Assembly: GCA_020744225.1 (NCBI GenBank)
Contig: JAGMWG010000007.1
Span: 1 to 64,000, forward strand
From: Paraphoma chrysanthemicola
Lineage: Eukaryota > Ascomycota > Dothideomycetes > Pleosporales > Phaeosphaeriaceae
DNA: 64,000 nucleotides
Direction of reading: 5' to 3'
The notes below the pieces were generated by a model. It had not been told where the DNA came from and searched no databases. It worked only from the letters and a program-made list of their open reading frames with translations. Below, piece after piece: positions 17,889 to 29,000 of this stretch; the first letter of the stretch is position 1, and every line of letters begins with the position of its first letter. The position numbers and the translations under genes were made by a program.

Positions 17889-18821
17889 TCAGAACTTAAT
17901 CTCAACAACCTTTCCCCTCCCGACCACCTCCCCTCCCACAAGCGTACTCGTACTCACATACGCCTTCCTCCCCCCATCCGCCAAAACCACACTCGTTCCC
18001 CCAGCAACCATCCCCACCTTCCTCCCTTTCCCGTCCAAACCAACAATCTGCACCGAATCCGCGATCGGCCTGACCAACACTACGCTTCCATCCCGCCTGA
18101 CCGCAAAATCATCTGGCCCGCTAACCTGCCCGCCGCGCGCAATGATTTCAAATGGCGCAATCGGTGTACCTGAATGAGCATCGACTTTCACGCGGCCGAG
18201 CAGGTTTTGCACCGTGTTGGTGTAATACAAATAGGACGTTTGTGCATGAAACCGAAGACCATTGACACCAAGTGGCGACGTCGTACGGTTAAAATCCGGC
18301 TTCAGACCCTCGTCTCGCACCAGGACTTTATATGCCTGTGTGTGCAAGTCCAGCGCGACGATATTCCCCGCCCAAGAGTCTGCGAGGAGGAGCGTGGACG
18401 GATTGAGAAGTGTGATGCCATTGACCATGGACATATTTTGCAGATCGACTATCTTGTTGATTTTGGCTGGATGGAGACAGTTGGAGATGTCGATGCTCCA
18501 AATCGAGAAACTGCCTTTGATGGGTGAGTTGCTCGGTGTGATGCTTCCGACTGCGACGGCGAAGACGTCGTGTGCGATTTCTGTGATGCCAAGGACAGCG
18601 TTGGCGCTGGGGAAAGTGTGGACGAGCGATGCTGTTGCGGGTGTTTTGAGCGAGTTGACAATGTGGACTTCTGGACGGCCAAAGACGGTGACAAGGAGGG
18701 AGGAGTTACTTGTTAGGGCGAGGTTTTCGAGCCAAGTGGAGTTGGAGAAGGGGTAGAGGGTGCGGATGGTGGTTGCGGAGGCCGTTGCTAACATAGCGAT
18801 GAAGGGGAGAAGAAGCTTCAT
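17889..18821 (-). CDS. Secreted six-bladed beta-propeller (SMP-30/gluconolactonase-like)
   Basis: The product has 310 residues from the ATG at 18821, chosen because it gives a clear signal peptide (MKLLLPFIAMLATASA); the frame is open 23 codons further upstream but without a secretion signal. The body shows repeated propeller strands of the SMP-30/NHL type, for example NGITLLNPSTLLLADS, GVNGLRF and GPDDFAVRRDG. Fungal relatives are annotated as gluconolactonase-like or quinoprotein-like; the substrate is unknown. There is one exon and several N-glycosylation sequons (NST, NSS, NRT). The gene looks intact and lies between two direct repeats. Confidence 0.78.
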   Translation of the reverse strand: MKLLLPFIAMLATASATTIRTLYPFSNSTWLENLALTSNSSLLVTVFGRPEVHIVNSLKTPATASLVHTFPSANAVLGITEIAHDVFAVAVGSITPSNSPIKGSFSIWSIDISNCLHPAKINKIVDLQNMSMVNGITLLNPSTLLLADSWAGNIVALDLHTQAYKVLVRDEGLKPDFNRTTSPLGVNGLRFHAQTSYLYYTNTVQNLLGRVKVDAHSGTPIAPFEIIARGGQVSGPDDFAVRRDGSVVLVRPIADSVQIVGLDGKGRKVGMVAGGTSVVLADGGRKAYVSTSTLVGGEVVGRGKVVEIKF

Positions 18822-19113
18822 TGTGGGCAGAAAGAGATATCTGGGAGACGTCCGAATAATGTGAAGATGAGATGGACTGCACAATTCCAATGTGCTTTCC
18901 TGTTGCCTAGGTTGTGAGAGGACATTATACCATTGCTTTCAGCTGTTGTGAGCATAACGTTATTCTCCTTCCCTTCCGCCAATTTCGTCCGCTTAACACC
19001 GCTCCTGACGTGACTCTTCTGACTTTGGGAGATTAGTCCTAGTGCCGTGCCTGTGCGGATGGATTCGGGCGATTGCTGACCAATAGGGCGGGATGAATCA
19101 CGAGGCTACTGTG

Positions 19114-19178
19114 CGTGACGGCGTTATACCCGGGACAGCGCAATGCCCACTTTGAAATACTAAAATCGTCATGGCTAC
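19114..19178 (+). repeat. Direct repeat flanking the beta-propeller gene, copy 2
   Basis: This is the same-orientation partner of 17445-17523. It lies about 200 bp before the MULE transposase and could be part of that element's terminal region. Confidence 0.55.
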
Positions 19179-19378
19179 TAGAGTTTGGCTGGCGTGATTT
19201 GTTCCCCCTTGGAGATTTATCCCCGCGCAAGTGTTAGCGGAAATCAACCGCCTAAGCAAGCTTAGCGCGTATTCTATGAACGCGACTACAGCGCGACATC
19301 TACGCGTCTCCGCACCACGTTAACCTCTTCATTCCTCTCACTGTATTGTAGTCACTCGTCTTTAGCTCTACGTGTATG

Positions 19379-21261
19379 ACCATGGAAGCCATTCCAGCCC
19401 CTCTGGACCTTCTCTATGACTCTTATGAAGAGGCATACGATGCTCTCAAGACGCACGGCATGCAACATGGCTATGGCTTCGTTCTCAAGCGAAGTAAGCC
19501 TCACAATTCTGATGCCAAAACACGATACTACTATCATTGTGACCGGTTTCGAACGTACCGATCGAGCGCCACGAAACCGAACACAAGTACGCGTGCGACA
19601 GGATGTCCCTTCAAGCTGGTCATTTCAAGGTAAAGCAGAGCGAGCAATGGAAGCTGGAGGTTCTAGACAAGCACCACAACCACTCCAGATCAATTAATGC
19701 TAGCGCGCACAATGTGTACCGCAAGCGTACAACGGCACAGAAGGAAGCGATCGAGTTGATGACTCACACGGGTGCGCGGCTCATGCGCATTCTCGCTGCA
19801 ATCCAAAGTGACGACCAAAACACGCTGGTCTCTGCCACGGACATCCGAGGCGACAGAAAGGCGATCAGAGAGAAACAGGTGGATGGAAGGAGTCCGATGG
19901 AGGCATTGCTCGACGATCTATCCATGGCAGACTGGGTTTTCGCTGTCAAGAAGGACGATAACAATCGCATCCAGAACCTCTCTTTCGCGCATCAGAAGCA
20001 GGTCGAACTCCTGCTAGCGGATCCTGATGTCCTGCTGATGGACTGCACGTATCGAACCAACAAGTACAAGCTTCCACTGTTGCACATACTAGGCTGCACC
20101 AGCCTGCAGACGTTCTTCTCCGCGGGCTTCTGCTTTCTCAGCAACGAGACACATGCAGACTACCATTGGGTAATCGCAAACTTCCTTCTCAAGACAGGCG
20201 TACAACAACCACGTGTGTTCATCAGCGATCAAGAAGAAGCGTTAAAGATGTCAGCGCGCTCGCTGCTCCCAAGAGTTCCGCAACTCTTGTGTGTATTGCA
20301 CATCAACAAAAACGTTCAGACGAAAGCGCAACAGGTCTGGCGAGACGCTGATGGCACGACGAAAGAGGAGTAGCAGAGGATTGCTGAGCAAAGGGCGTCA
20401 TTTATGAAGCGTTGGACTCAGGTACGCTGATCCTAAACGCTAAGAGCGTTTCGAGGTAGCTCTTTTATAGATTGAATAACTTTAGGCTGACTAGGGTAGC
20501 TTGTCTACGCAAAGAGACCGCTAGAGTTTCACTTCAAATAGAACGATTTGCTTAAAGACTACCGTCACCAGCCGGAGCTTTGCAGGTACCTGCAAGAAAA
20601 CCAATACCTAACACGCACAGAGTGGGCAGCTGCTTGGACCTCTCATCACCGACACTACAACACAATCACGAGCTCAGCAGTTGAAGGAATGCACAAGGTC
20701 TTAAAGGACTATCTCATGACCTCGACAGGCGACTTGCTTCGTGTTGTCGGGAGAATCGAGCAGATGGTCAAGAGTCAATACGGCAAGTACGCAAAGGATA
20801 TTGCATCTTCCAAACACAGAACCAAGTTTCAGCACAAACTCGAATCAATGCACTTCCTGCCGCCTAGGATCCACGATGTTCTTACTCCACCAGCCATTGA
20901 GCGAATCAGGCAACAAGATCTGCTGCGCCAGAAAGAGCAACGACAGCGTCGTGGCGGGCATCCTTGTTCTGGCCTTTGCGAGAAAACAAACGGTCTTCCG
21001 TGCCGCCATACGCTGCAAGAAGTGATGGCTGCTAGATCCACGCTACAATTGAATCATCTCTATGATGATCATTGGCGCTACCAACGCGAGCATGGACCGT
21101 GTGTGCGCTCATCCTCGAGGCCGCACCAGTCCGTTCTTGAGCCACTCGCCGCTCAGACAAGAGGTGCGCCGAGGAGAAACGAAGCATCGACTCGGCTCGA
21201 CCCATCTGCTTTCGAAAGGCATGTGCCACTTTCCATCCCTCGCCGTCAACCAGTGTGTTAA
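19379..21261 (+). pseudogene. MULE (Mutator-like) transposase, broken
   Basis: The start at 19379 encodes a FAR1-like zinc-binding head (CDRF...CPFKLVIS, then DKHHNHS). After a one-base deletion near 19633 the MULE catalytic domain follows: LLMDCTYRTNKYKLPLLHILG, then ISDQEEALKMSA, then CVLHINKNV. A SWIM-like zinc motif (CEKTNGLPCRH) is near 20990. Further lesions are a TAG at 20371-20373 and a TAG near 20538, both explicable as C-to-T or G-to-A. Between them 20419-20502 looks like a true intron (GTACGC...CTGAC...TAG). With one deletion and two stops it cannot make an intact transposase. Confidence 0.85.
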
Positions 21262-21619
21262 ATGGATGGATCGGCCAGCCGATCCAAATCCATTAGGTGG
21301 CTTGGATGGTTTTTGGATAATCGTTGGATCTAAGCCAAATTGGTCTTTGAGGCTGAAGGCATCGAACTATATTTGATCTTTGAAGAGCGTGATCGCGACT
21401 AGTTACATTGCTGGATCGCCCGCCATCATGTCAATGATGCTGGCACGATCACAGGAGTATAGATATTGCGCGGCTTGCTTTGTATCTTGTAACGGTACGG
21501 AGGTGGGTGGAGGACTGCGCTGAATTGACTACCTGAGGTGGGCGGAGCTAAATATATAGATGGCCGTACATAAACTATCCCAACTCGTACTAGAACAGGT
21601 CTGGGCATAGCCAAAATCG
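21262..21619. other. Intergenic between MULE and hAT
   Basis: The stretch contains short inverted words (GGATCGGC..GCCGATCC at 21269-21288) and repeated TTGGAT motifs that may be transposon ends. I see no gene. Confidence 0.4.
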
Positions 21620-23293
21620 TTACATATCTTGCTCAAGATGATTGCGACCCTTCGTAACCATAAGTCCCATAGGCTGAAGAGTTTCGTACTCCGTCGGTGG
21701 CCGACCCTGCCTATCTAGTTCGGCCGTAAATGTCGATATAATTGGCCGATCTTTATACTCCGCCCAATATGCTCTTGCTGCAGTAACAGCAGGCTCATGC
21801 CAGTCCTCCTACCAATTGCGATCAATGCATCGACGGCGCTTCTCAGGATGGAGTAGTAGGGCAGAGGCATATATAGGGTTCTTCTCGGTCTCCTGGTAGT
21901 ACTTAGAAAGTACCCACCAGCCCATATGTATAGGATTAACCATATGCGTATTCTGCTTGTACCTTTCCTAGAGTACTATTAATAGATAACTCGTGAAAAC
22001 TCGTTAATCCCTTACCTTCGCATCCTCGTACCGCTTCAATAATATATCCATATTTGATAGCACTTGATCAATCGATGCCCAGCCCTGCTGCTGTTTCAAA
22101 GTCGCCTGCCAGAACGGCTGCAAGAACTCATGTGTGATTTTGAGCATTTCCCAGTCCTCGGGTGCATGAAAGTCATCTTCCAATTCCTTGTGATATCTAT
22201 TCAAGAATGAAGTAATGGCTCCCTCCTTTCGTATAGCCACATCTAGGAGTCCGAACCACGAGTTCCACTGCGTAATGTTGTCAATACCAAGAGCTTTGCT
22301 GGATATCTCGTCCCAAGCGTCGCCGTGAATTGTCGAGCTTCGGATAAAGGCTGCGATGTCATGGAATCTACCCATTGCGCCTATGAGGAACGCTTGAAGT
22401 GACAGATTGATGATGTGGCTGCACCGGGTTCGGCTACGAACAGGGTCGAACTGAACTACATATTCAACGCTTTGTTGTCGTGCAATCGCTCGTAAACACG
22501 TATGATTTTCGGAATCGTTGTTGCCAGTGAAGTAGCCGATTCGGCGGGCAACATCAATGACCTTGATGGTGTGCATGATATGAGTCGCCATTGCCTCTCC
22601 AGCGTGTGAATGGCGTAGATTTGGCAAGGCTAGTAGGGCTTTCCGGAGGGTGTAGTTTTCGTCAAGCCATTGGGCATGGATAGCGATGAACGCTTTTCGG
22701 CTAGGAGAGGACCATACATCTACGGAAAAGTGTATGGGAGAGACGGCAGACTTGAGCGTTTGCTTGATTGTTTGCTTATGCGTAGCGTATGCCCGATTAA
22801 GGTCTTCGACAATAGTACTTCCGGAACCAAGCAGTGACTCTTCAATTGTAGGGTCTACTACCGTTAGAAGAGCTTGCTATTCGGGCCAAGTAACAATGTT
22901 GAGAGGAAGCCACCAGCGGGCAATCATGAGTAGTTGAGCATTGCGAAACTTCGTGTGGTTAATCGCATTCCTGAGGATGTTCTCTTCGGCAAGAGCATGT
23001 CGTTTCCTGTCCTTCACTCTAACTTGAGCAAACGCATTCTCGATATCTGTTTGACGCGGTATCGTAGCCTTTGTAGTCTCATTAACATTAACATGATGCG
23101 TATTAGCTAAATGGTAACGGGCGTTGCCACTGATCGAATAAGCAGCTGGTGGATTTGTGCATTGCTTGCAGTCATGAAGGAGACGCCCGTGCTTGTCCTC
23201 TCGTGGCTCGTTCCCCATAGGGCTACGAAAGTTGTCCCACGTAGTCGTTGCTCGCAGCTTCCTTCTCTCCGATACAAGTGAAGATTCGGCCAA
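21620..23293 (-). pseudogene. hAT transposase with BED finger, disabled by stops
   Basis: Exon 1 (23293-22016) begins with a BED zinc finger (TWDNFRSP, CKQC, then GNARYHLANTHH). It continues with the hAT core, including FSVDVWSSPSRKAF and a later CSHIINLSLQAF. It carries one in-frame TAG at 22877-22879 (Q to stop). An intron of 48 nt (21968-22015, GTAAGG..TAG) joins RYEDAK to ERYKQNTH. Exon 2 encodes the C-terminal YASALLLHPEKRR and NW-stop-EDWHEP block, with a second TAG at 21809-21811 (W to stop). Both stops are transitions in the RIP direction. The rest of the frame is intact. Confidence 0.85.
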
Positions 23294-23559
23294 TTCAAAG
23301 GCTGGTGGAGTGCCATTGTTACTAATGCTCTACTGGGTAAAGCACGCAAGTTTCTTGAGCCATTTGCTTCTAGCACGCTCTACGCAGAGGGTCAATGCGC
23401 CTCTATCTCACAATCCCTTCTAATTTTGGATGCATTACTTAAGCATTATGAGCAGGCAAAGGCAAGCCTAGGGCAATAATGAAGCCATCTACTAATAAAA
23501 CGTAGGAGCATTACTCTCACCCTGGTCATCGCGGTACTCGCATGGTTCGCGGAACCGAA

Positions 23560-23904
23560 ATGGGATGATTTATCCTCGATAAATACTATAACATGACCGA
23601 TCAGGTCTCCGTATACGCTGCTGCTCTCCTCCTAGATCCTCAACGTCGCGCTGCTCATATCAAGAAGAACTGGCGAGAAGAATGGTACGAACCTGCTCTT
23701 AATTCTGCCATTACATTCTGGGAGGAGAGCTTTAATAGGTCCTTCCCTTCAGACACTCCCACTGCTCTAGAAGCAATGCCTCCACCGCCGAAGAAGAAGA
23801 AGGATAATCAGCTTGCGTTACTTATGAAAGAGATGGAGGTAATCACCACAGAGGCACAGTATGACGATGACTTTCGACACCTCCGTTATAACGGTTATCT
23901 ATGA
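23560..23904 (+). pseudogene. hAT transposase C-terminal fragment, opposite strand
   Basis: The frame reads FILDKYYNMTDQ, then YAAALLLDPQRRAAHIKKNW and EEWYEPALNSAITFWE. It is collinear with the C-terminal part of the hAT protein to the left but on the plus strand and diverged. It ends in FRHLRYNGYL at 23904, where the CGTTATAACGG palindromes begin. There is no N-terminus, so this is a fragment of a second hAT copy. Confidence 0.75.
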
Positions 23905-23940
23905 TTTCACATCGTTATAACGGTTATAACGAGTTGCCCG
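23885..23940. repeat. CGTTATAACG palindrome cluster, copy A
   Basis: Palindromes CGTTATAACG occur at 23889 and about 23912-23934, followed by GAGTTGCCCGTGTATG. The same cluster in inverse orientation is at 27000-27085. It is probably the end of a hAT element. Confidence 0.65.
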
Positions 23941-24418
23941 TGTATGCAGCGCGCCAAAGTTGTCAACCATTGGAAGCCTGCGTAAGTAGTCCTCTAACGA
24001 CTTCTTTTGGTAATAGCTGTATTGTAGTGGGATAATGCTAACGATAGGCCGCTTTAGGTTGCTGAACAAAATTGTGCTTCCGATATTTGTTTCGGTGGCG
24101 GTCAATGTTGTATTTCGAGTCAGTCCGTCTGTGTAGTAATCCCGTGGTAGGACGCATGATTACTCCTTGTCCTAGGACATCGCTAAGTGTTGGCATTTCT
24201 AGTGTTAGCCAGGTGGATCCCTTCTGGAAGGTCTTTCTGTGTTTAGTCGTTGCATTGAGTTCTCTTTGTGTCATAGAGTTTCAGCTCGGCCGGCTATTCC
24301 AGATGTCCAGTCCTCCTAGTATGAAGCCTTGCACCTGGTCCCTTGAATAGCTAGCTTCTCTAGTCAAGAAAATGAGATTACTTTCCAGATTGTTTTCCCA
24401 TTGTCGGTTGTAGTTGGG

Positions 24419-24545
24419 CCTAGTATATGATGCTGTGCGAGTGCGCATGTGTTTCAAACCAGACGGGCTTAGCGCGATTTGACATTGCGGATCGGAGGAC
24501 GATTTGTCCTGTTTCGGTATAGTGCTATGCATTCGTGCGAGTCCC
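24419..24545 (-). repeat. Dispersed repeat, copy B
   Basis: This is the inverse-orientation match of 15188-15313. Conserved blocks are CGCACGAATGCATAGC, CTATACCGAAACAGGACAAA, TCCGATCCGCA and AGCATCATATACTAGG. It is non-coding. Confidence 0.7.
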
Positions 24546-25983
24546 ATTAACCACCTACTCTTAACGGTGGTCACTTCTCTTTATTCCATGACACCTTCAG
24601 ATTGTCATAGCTACGACGTAGATTACGGAAACTCAAAGTCTATAGGGCTCGTGCTTTTGCACCAAATCTCACTAAAATTCGGCTAGGCTGCACGAGTAGA
24701 GCAGCAATATGTGTATCGAGGGACCAGGGCAAAGACGAAGGAGGCGGTGCTTGTGCTTAGACGATGTTACTTCCAGGACATGCGGGATTAAGGTCACGGT
24801 AACAGCCGTGATGCTGGTTACTCCCGTGGAAATACCTCGGGTGTTAGAAACAACGCATCTCGCGGAGGTGTCGGACTGCCAAGTAGAAGCGGGCTGTAGT
24901 GTCGGAGGCGGAGTGATGTAGGAAGATCGTGTGGCAAGCCAGCTTACGGAACAAGAGCTGAAATAGGACTAGCTATAGAGATCATCTGGGCCAAAACCAA
25001 CGGTCTGTCCAAGGCAGTTACCGGAGACAGAGGGTACGGCTAATGAACACTATTATCGCAAATATGCATTTTCATGTGCAATTTATATGTGAGATTTCGG
25101 AGATCTGTCAATATGATCTCGAAAGCAACGAGATTATTCTGACAATTCTGGTGGATAATTGACCTGCTTCTGGTATTTAGCGAAGGTATGGATGAACTAC
25201 GTTTGCACTAATCAGCCGCGCAGGAATCAAGACCCACTTGGCACTGTGAAGAATGTGCAAATGTCGGCGTTACTGCGCGAAAATGACAAATGAAAGTAGA
25301 TCTACCAGTACCGTGTCCGTGCACAGAACGCCCGAAGTCGCGCAACGCCCGCTAAGCCCCACACTTCAACACACGATAATTCAAGAGTTGGCTGAATCCG
25401 ATCGTTGAGTGCACGGACACAGTAGCCCAATGCCACCTCTCTCTTCCTTCGTCCCCGCCTTTGCTCACTACATAAACTATCTACGCGAACTAGTAACTTG
25501 TCGCTGTACCACGCCTGACTGCAATCCCTTTTGATAGCACAACTATGTATGACTACAGCTAGCGACTCGTTTTAATACGGTCACATCACCACAGTCATAG
25601 CTGTAGGCGTACTGCATCGTAGTATTGCTCGTTTGATACGCTGGGTGACTGGCTACACTGTATGCCCCAGCACTTCCAGAATCAAGTGCAGCCGACGTAT
25701 TAGCCCGTATGGAACCTATGAGCTTGGACACCGAACATGCTCGAAGGGAAGGGCCGATATCATATTGTTAATTCAGGCATGGCCCAAGTCTAGCTATGCG
25801 CTATAAGCAACCTGTATCGGACCAAGCGGCATATGTATGTCATGCGTATTTGATCGAACGTCATCTCTAATTCGTCCGCTACCAAGAAGCACCTTCCTTC
25901 TTTATAACCACCAAGCCTCGCATCTCACAACTCCAAAGCTTCATCTTAGCCTCAGCACAACCAACCACCAACTTCCAAGAACA
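24546..25983. other. Long intergenic stretch, no gene recognised
   Basis: Short frames here show no recognisable domain. 25900-25983 is pyrimidine- and CAACAA-rich, fitting the leader of the downstream GFA gene. Confidence 0.5.
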
Positions 25984-26598
25984 ATGTCGACCACACAATC
26001 CGTCCGCGACTCAGACAAATCCAAACCCTATATCCCGCTTGCGGGTGTAGCAACCGACGGCTGGTCCACCGACGACTCTGCAACAGCAACATGTTTCTGC
26101 GGCGCCGTCCAACTCGCCTTCGTACCGTGCCCCCGTTCCCCGTTCCCAATTTACCACCCTCCTAACTCCCCACAGCCAACCACCAGCCCCGGCTTCGTTA
26201 AGTCGCTAGTATGCAACTGCACCGACTGCCGCAAACTAACCGCGTCAATGTTCTCATCCATCTTCATCATCGCAGACCCGTATCTCGAGCACGTCCGCGG
26301 GCGGGAGTCTCTTAAGACGTTTGCGCAGCGAAAGAGCATCGCATCGGGGAAGTTGATGACGAATCACTTCTGCGGCGCGTGTGGAACGCTGATGTACAGG
26401 ACTGGCGAGAGATTGCCGGGGCTCAGCTTGTTGCGGCTGGGAACGGTAGATGATTTTAACCTTGTGGAGGGGCGGTTGAGGCCCGATTTGGAGATTTTCG
26501 AGAAGGATCGGGTGAGTTGGGTTGCGGGGCTGCAGGGGGAGGGTGTGGTTAAGGCTGATGGGGAGCCAGTGGATGGGACGCAGAGTGTGGCAGCTTGA
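25984..26598 (+). CDS. GFA-family (Mss4-fold) zinc protein
   Basis: The product has 204 residues. The ATG at 25984 has a good context (ACAATGTCG) and follows a CA-rich leader; the frame is open upstream, but those codons are unlike the family. The glutathione-dependent formaldehyde-activating (GFA/CENP-V) fold is shown by zinc ligands CFCG (C37, C39), CNCTDCRK (C77, C79, C82) and CGACG (C130, C133), with GxLMYRTGERLPG after the last pair. Members bind zinc in a beta-tent fold. Most fungal paralogues have no proven substrate, so detoxification is a family-level guess. Single exon, intact. Confidence 0.88.
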   Translation: MSTTQSVRDSDKSKPYIPLAGVATDGWSTDDSATATCFCGAVQLAFVPCPRSPFPIYHPPNSPQPTTSPGFVKSLVCNCTDCRKLTASMFSSIFIIADPYLEHVRGRESLKTFAQRKSIASGKLMTNHFCGACGTLMYRTGERLPGLSLLRLGTVDDFNLVEGRLRPDLEIFEKDRVSWVAGLQGEGVVKADGEPVDGTQSVAA

Positions 26599-26994
26599 TC
26601 TTTGTCTAGTCTCGCGGCGCTCGTTTTCCAGGGCCGGAGACCTCTCGTTAGTTACGGTACGCTTGAGGTTCTTTTCGACAGTTGTCGTTCGTACGGAAGA
26701 GCATGCGACGGGTGGCTTCTCGAGCGATAATCAGCTGTGTGAGCCTTTGCACAATTTGAATAGTATCTGGTCTTCACCTGTGTTGTGTCCCCTCGACCCA
26801 CTCGGTCTAGCAGGAATATACGATCATCTCTCAACCAGCTGACAGAAGTCCCTGGTACCTGAGCAGGATCACTCTTCCTGATAGCTCCGCTCATTCTCGA
26901 ATTAGTGCGTACTTATGTGCGGCAATTACACAAGGTTTTTGCCTGGCTCTAACGCTTCAATCGCTGCAAACGCTTCGTCGATAGCTGCCATGTT

Positions 26995-27255
26995 CCATAC
27001 ATGGGCAACTCATTATAACCGTTATATTTGAGGCTCATAACGCGAACCGTTATAACGATGTGAATAACCGTTATAACGAGGTATCGCACGAGATAACGAG
27101 ATAACTGTTTTTCATATTAACTGTTTTTCATATTTGCCTACTCTATTCAGACTATTCCCATTCAATAACATCTAGATCATTATCATCCTCCTCATCTTCA
27201 TCCTCTGCGTCTGCTTCCATTAGAAAACCCATCCCAGGGAAACCCGCGGCTTAAA
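26995..27255 (-). pseudogene. hAT tail remnant with palindrome cluster, copy B
   Basis: 27000-27085 reads in reverse as CGTTATAACGG..TTCACATCG..GAGTTGCCC, matching 23885-23940. Upstream on the minus strand (27240-27150) lies an acidic tail, GFLMEADAEDEDEEDD..DVIEWE-stop, typical of transposase C-termini. Only the last part of an element is left. Confidence 0.55.
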
Positions 27256-27601
27256 GACCTTTTAGAGGTTGTAATTCCTCTTGTAAGAGAGTCCAGATTT
27301 AATTCGGAGTAGAATATCGAGTAGCATTTGCTTAAAGGCAAAGCACAGTGTAGTGTTAGCCAACTAACACGATGTTGATGTTATGAAAACACGCTAAAAT
27401 TGAACTCCCGAAGTAAGTCCCACAGAACATACCTCAACACTACAGGACAATCACCACGTATCCAAGACCTCAGCAATATGGATGCTAACAAGCCAATCCA
27501 ATCAATCCTGAGCTTTTAAGATTGATTGACTGATAGAAATCGGCGTCTTGGATTAACTGGATTGATTGATTACAAAGCAATCCTAACAATCAACCTTTCA
27601 A
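27256..27601. other. Intergenic
   Basis: The stretch contains imperfect repeats of AATCAATC/GATTGATT (27500-27600) able to fold back on each other. No gene is seen. Confidence 0.4.
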
Positions 27602-28660
27602 TCACCGCTGCACGGCAGTCACCTTCACGTCCAACGCTGCCTTCTCCCACACCGTAAAGACTTGCTGCTCGATCCAGTTCTGCTTCTTATTCACGAGTTC
27701 GAGGTTGAAAGAGAAGAGAACTTTTGCGAGTGTGAGGCGAAGCGCAGCATACGCGAGACTATTTTGAGGAATGAGCGTCTCGAGTGGTAAATGTAAGAAG
27801 GTGTATGGATGCAACTTACTTCTTCCCTAGACAATTCCGAGGACCGAAGGAGAAGGGGTTGAGAGTCTCGCGGTTATCGTCTTTGTACTTCTCATCCCCG
27901 AGCCAGCGTTCGGGTACATATGCGTTGGGGTCTGTGTAGTTTCGCTTCGAGTGGTTCGTAGCGTGTTGCGACACATACACGCTCGTGCCTGCGGGGATGA
28001 AGTGGCCAGAGATGTGATCTCCGCCAACAGGTACGATGCGGGGGAAGCCCGTGGGAATGGGTGGGTAGAACCGCAGAGTTTCTTGCAGGCAGGCGATCAA
28101 GTAGTCTAGCTTGTTGACTGCTTCATGGGTAATTTCCGATGCTTTAGAGAAACTGCTGCGGATTTCATCCACGAGTTTGGCGTACTTTTCCGGGTTAGTA
28201 AGGAGCAGGTAAGTTGCACCTGAGAGGGTTGTCGCTGTGGTTTCAGACCCAGCAACTAGGAAGACAAATGCGTTCGAGTCCATCTCACCCCTAGTTAGTG
28301 CTTTGGCATCACTCTCCTGGTTCTTCATGATGTAACTAAAGAAGTCCGGTCGATCTGTACCTTTTTCCAGCCGCCTTGTGACCTTCTCGTTTGCGAGGCG
28401 GAAAAATTCTGAGCGTGAAGAATTCACGGCAGACATGTCTTGAAAAAAGGCTTTAAAACTGTCGATATAAGCGAAGATAGGATTCTTGGTGCGTGTGTTC
28501 AGGATCCCAATGGACTTGATGCCTCTGAAGACGAGATTGATCCAAACATGTTCTTTGCTATCGCGTAGGCAGTAGAGGGGCTCGCGAGCCTCTATCGTAC
28601 CGTTGTATTTTGGGTATCCTTCGGAACGGGCGCTGATGGGTGGAGGGTTCGTGTCGTGGA
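27602..28660 (-). pseudogene. Cytochrome P450, N-terminally truncated
   Basis: The frame carries the P450 C-terminal half: I-helix AGSETTATT, ExxR as ETLR, the PERW motif, and heme loop FSFGPRNCLGK at the end of the first exon. A 61-nt intron (27759-27819, GTAAGT..TAG) joins GK-N to LAYAALRLTLAKV, giving the normal L-helix, and the stop is at 27602. The frame is open upstream to about 28660, where a TAA stops it. The whole N-terminal third (membrane anchor, proline-rich hinge, C-helix) is absent. All residues that bind heme are present, but without the N-terminus it should not be functional. It resembles fungal secondary-metabolism P450s. Confidence 0.8.
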
Positions 28661-29000
28661 AGGCTTATGCGTGCTTATATGAACCGTTCTAGTGTCTGCA
28701 AACAACAAGTACTGCATAGGGCAGTTTAATAGTAGAGCAATGCAATGCAGTGGCAGTGGATGGAGGTTGTCAAGCCTCTCATCACAGTTTTGGATGGCCC
28801 GCGTGGCGCGTAAGCTCCTCCACCTAGTGCACGGCCCCATCTGAAAAATAAAGCTAACCAACCCGAAACAATTGCTCTATACACATAAAATTTTGGTGGA
28901 GGCATCTATACACATAGTGGAACAATCGAGCAGTCTTATTTTCTATTAAAACGCTTAGGGTGGTTGACTTTGCGGCCTCGGCGGGTAACGGCCGATGAAG
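28661..29000. other. Intergenic
   Basis: No recognisable gene. The P450 N-terminus is not found here in any frame. Confidence 0.45.

Noticed and set aside
17743..18177. Plus-strand 144-codon frame over the beta-propeller gene
   Set aside because: It overlaps a signal-peptide-bearing gene on the other strand and has low-complexity Thr/Pro/Ser composition.
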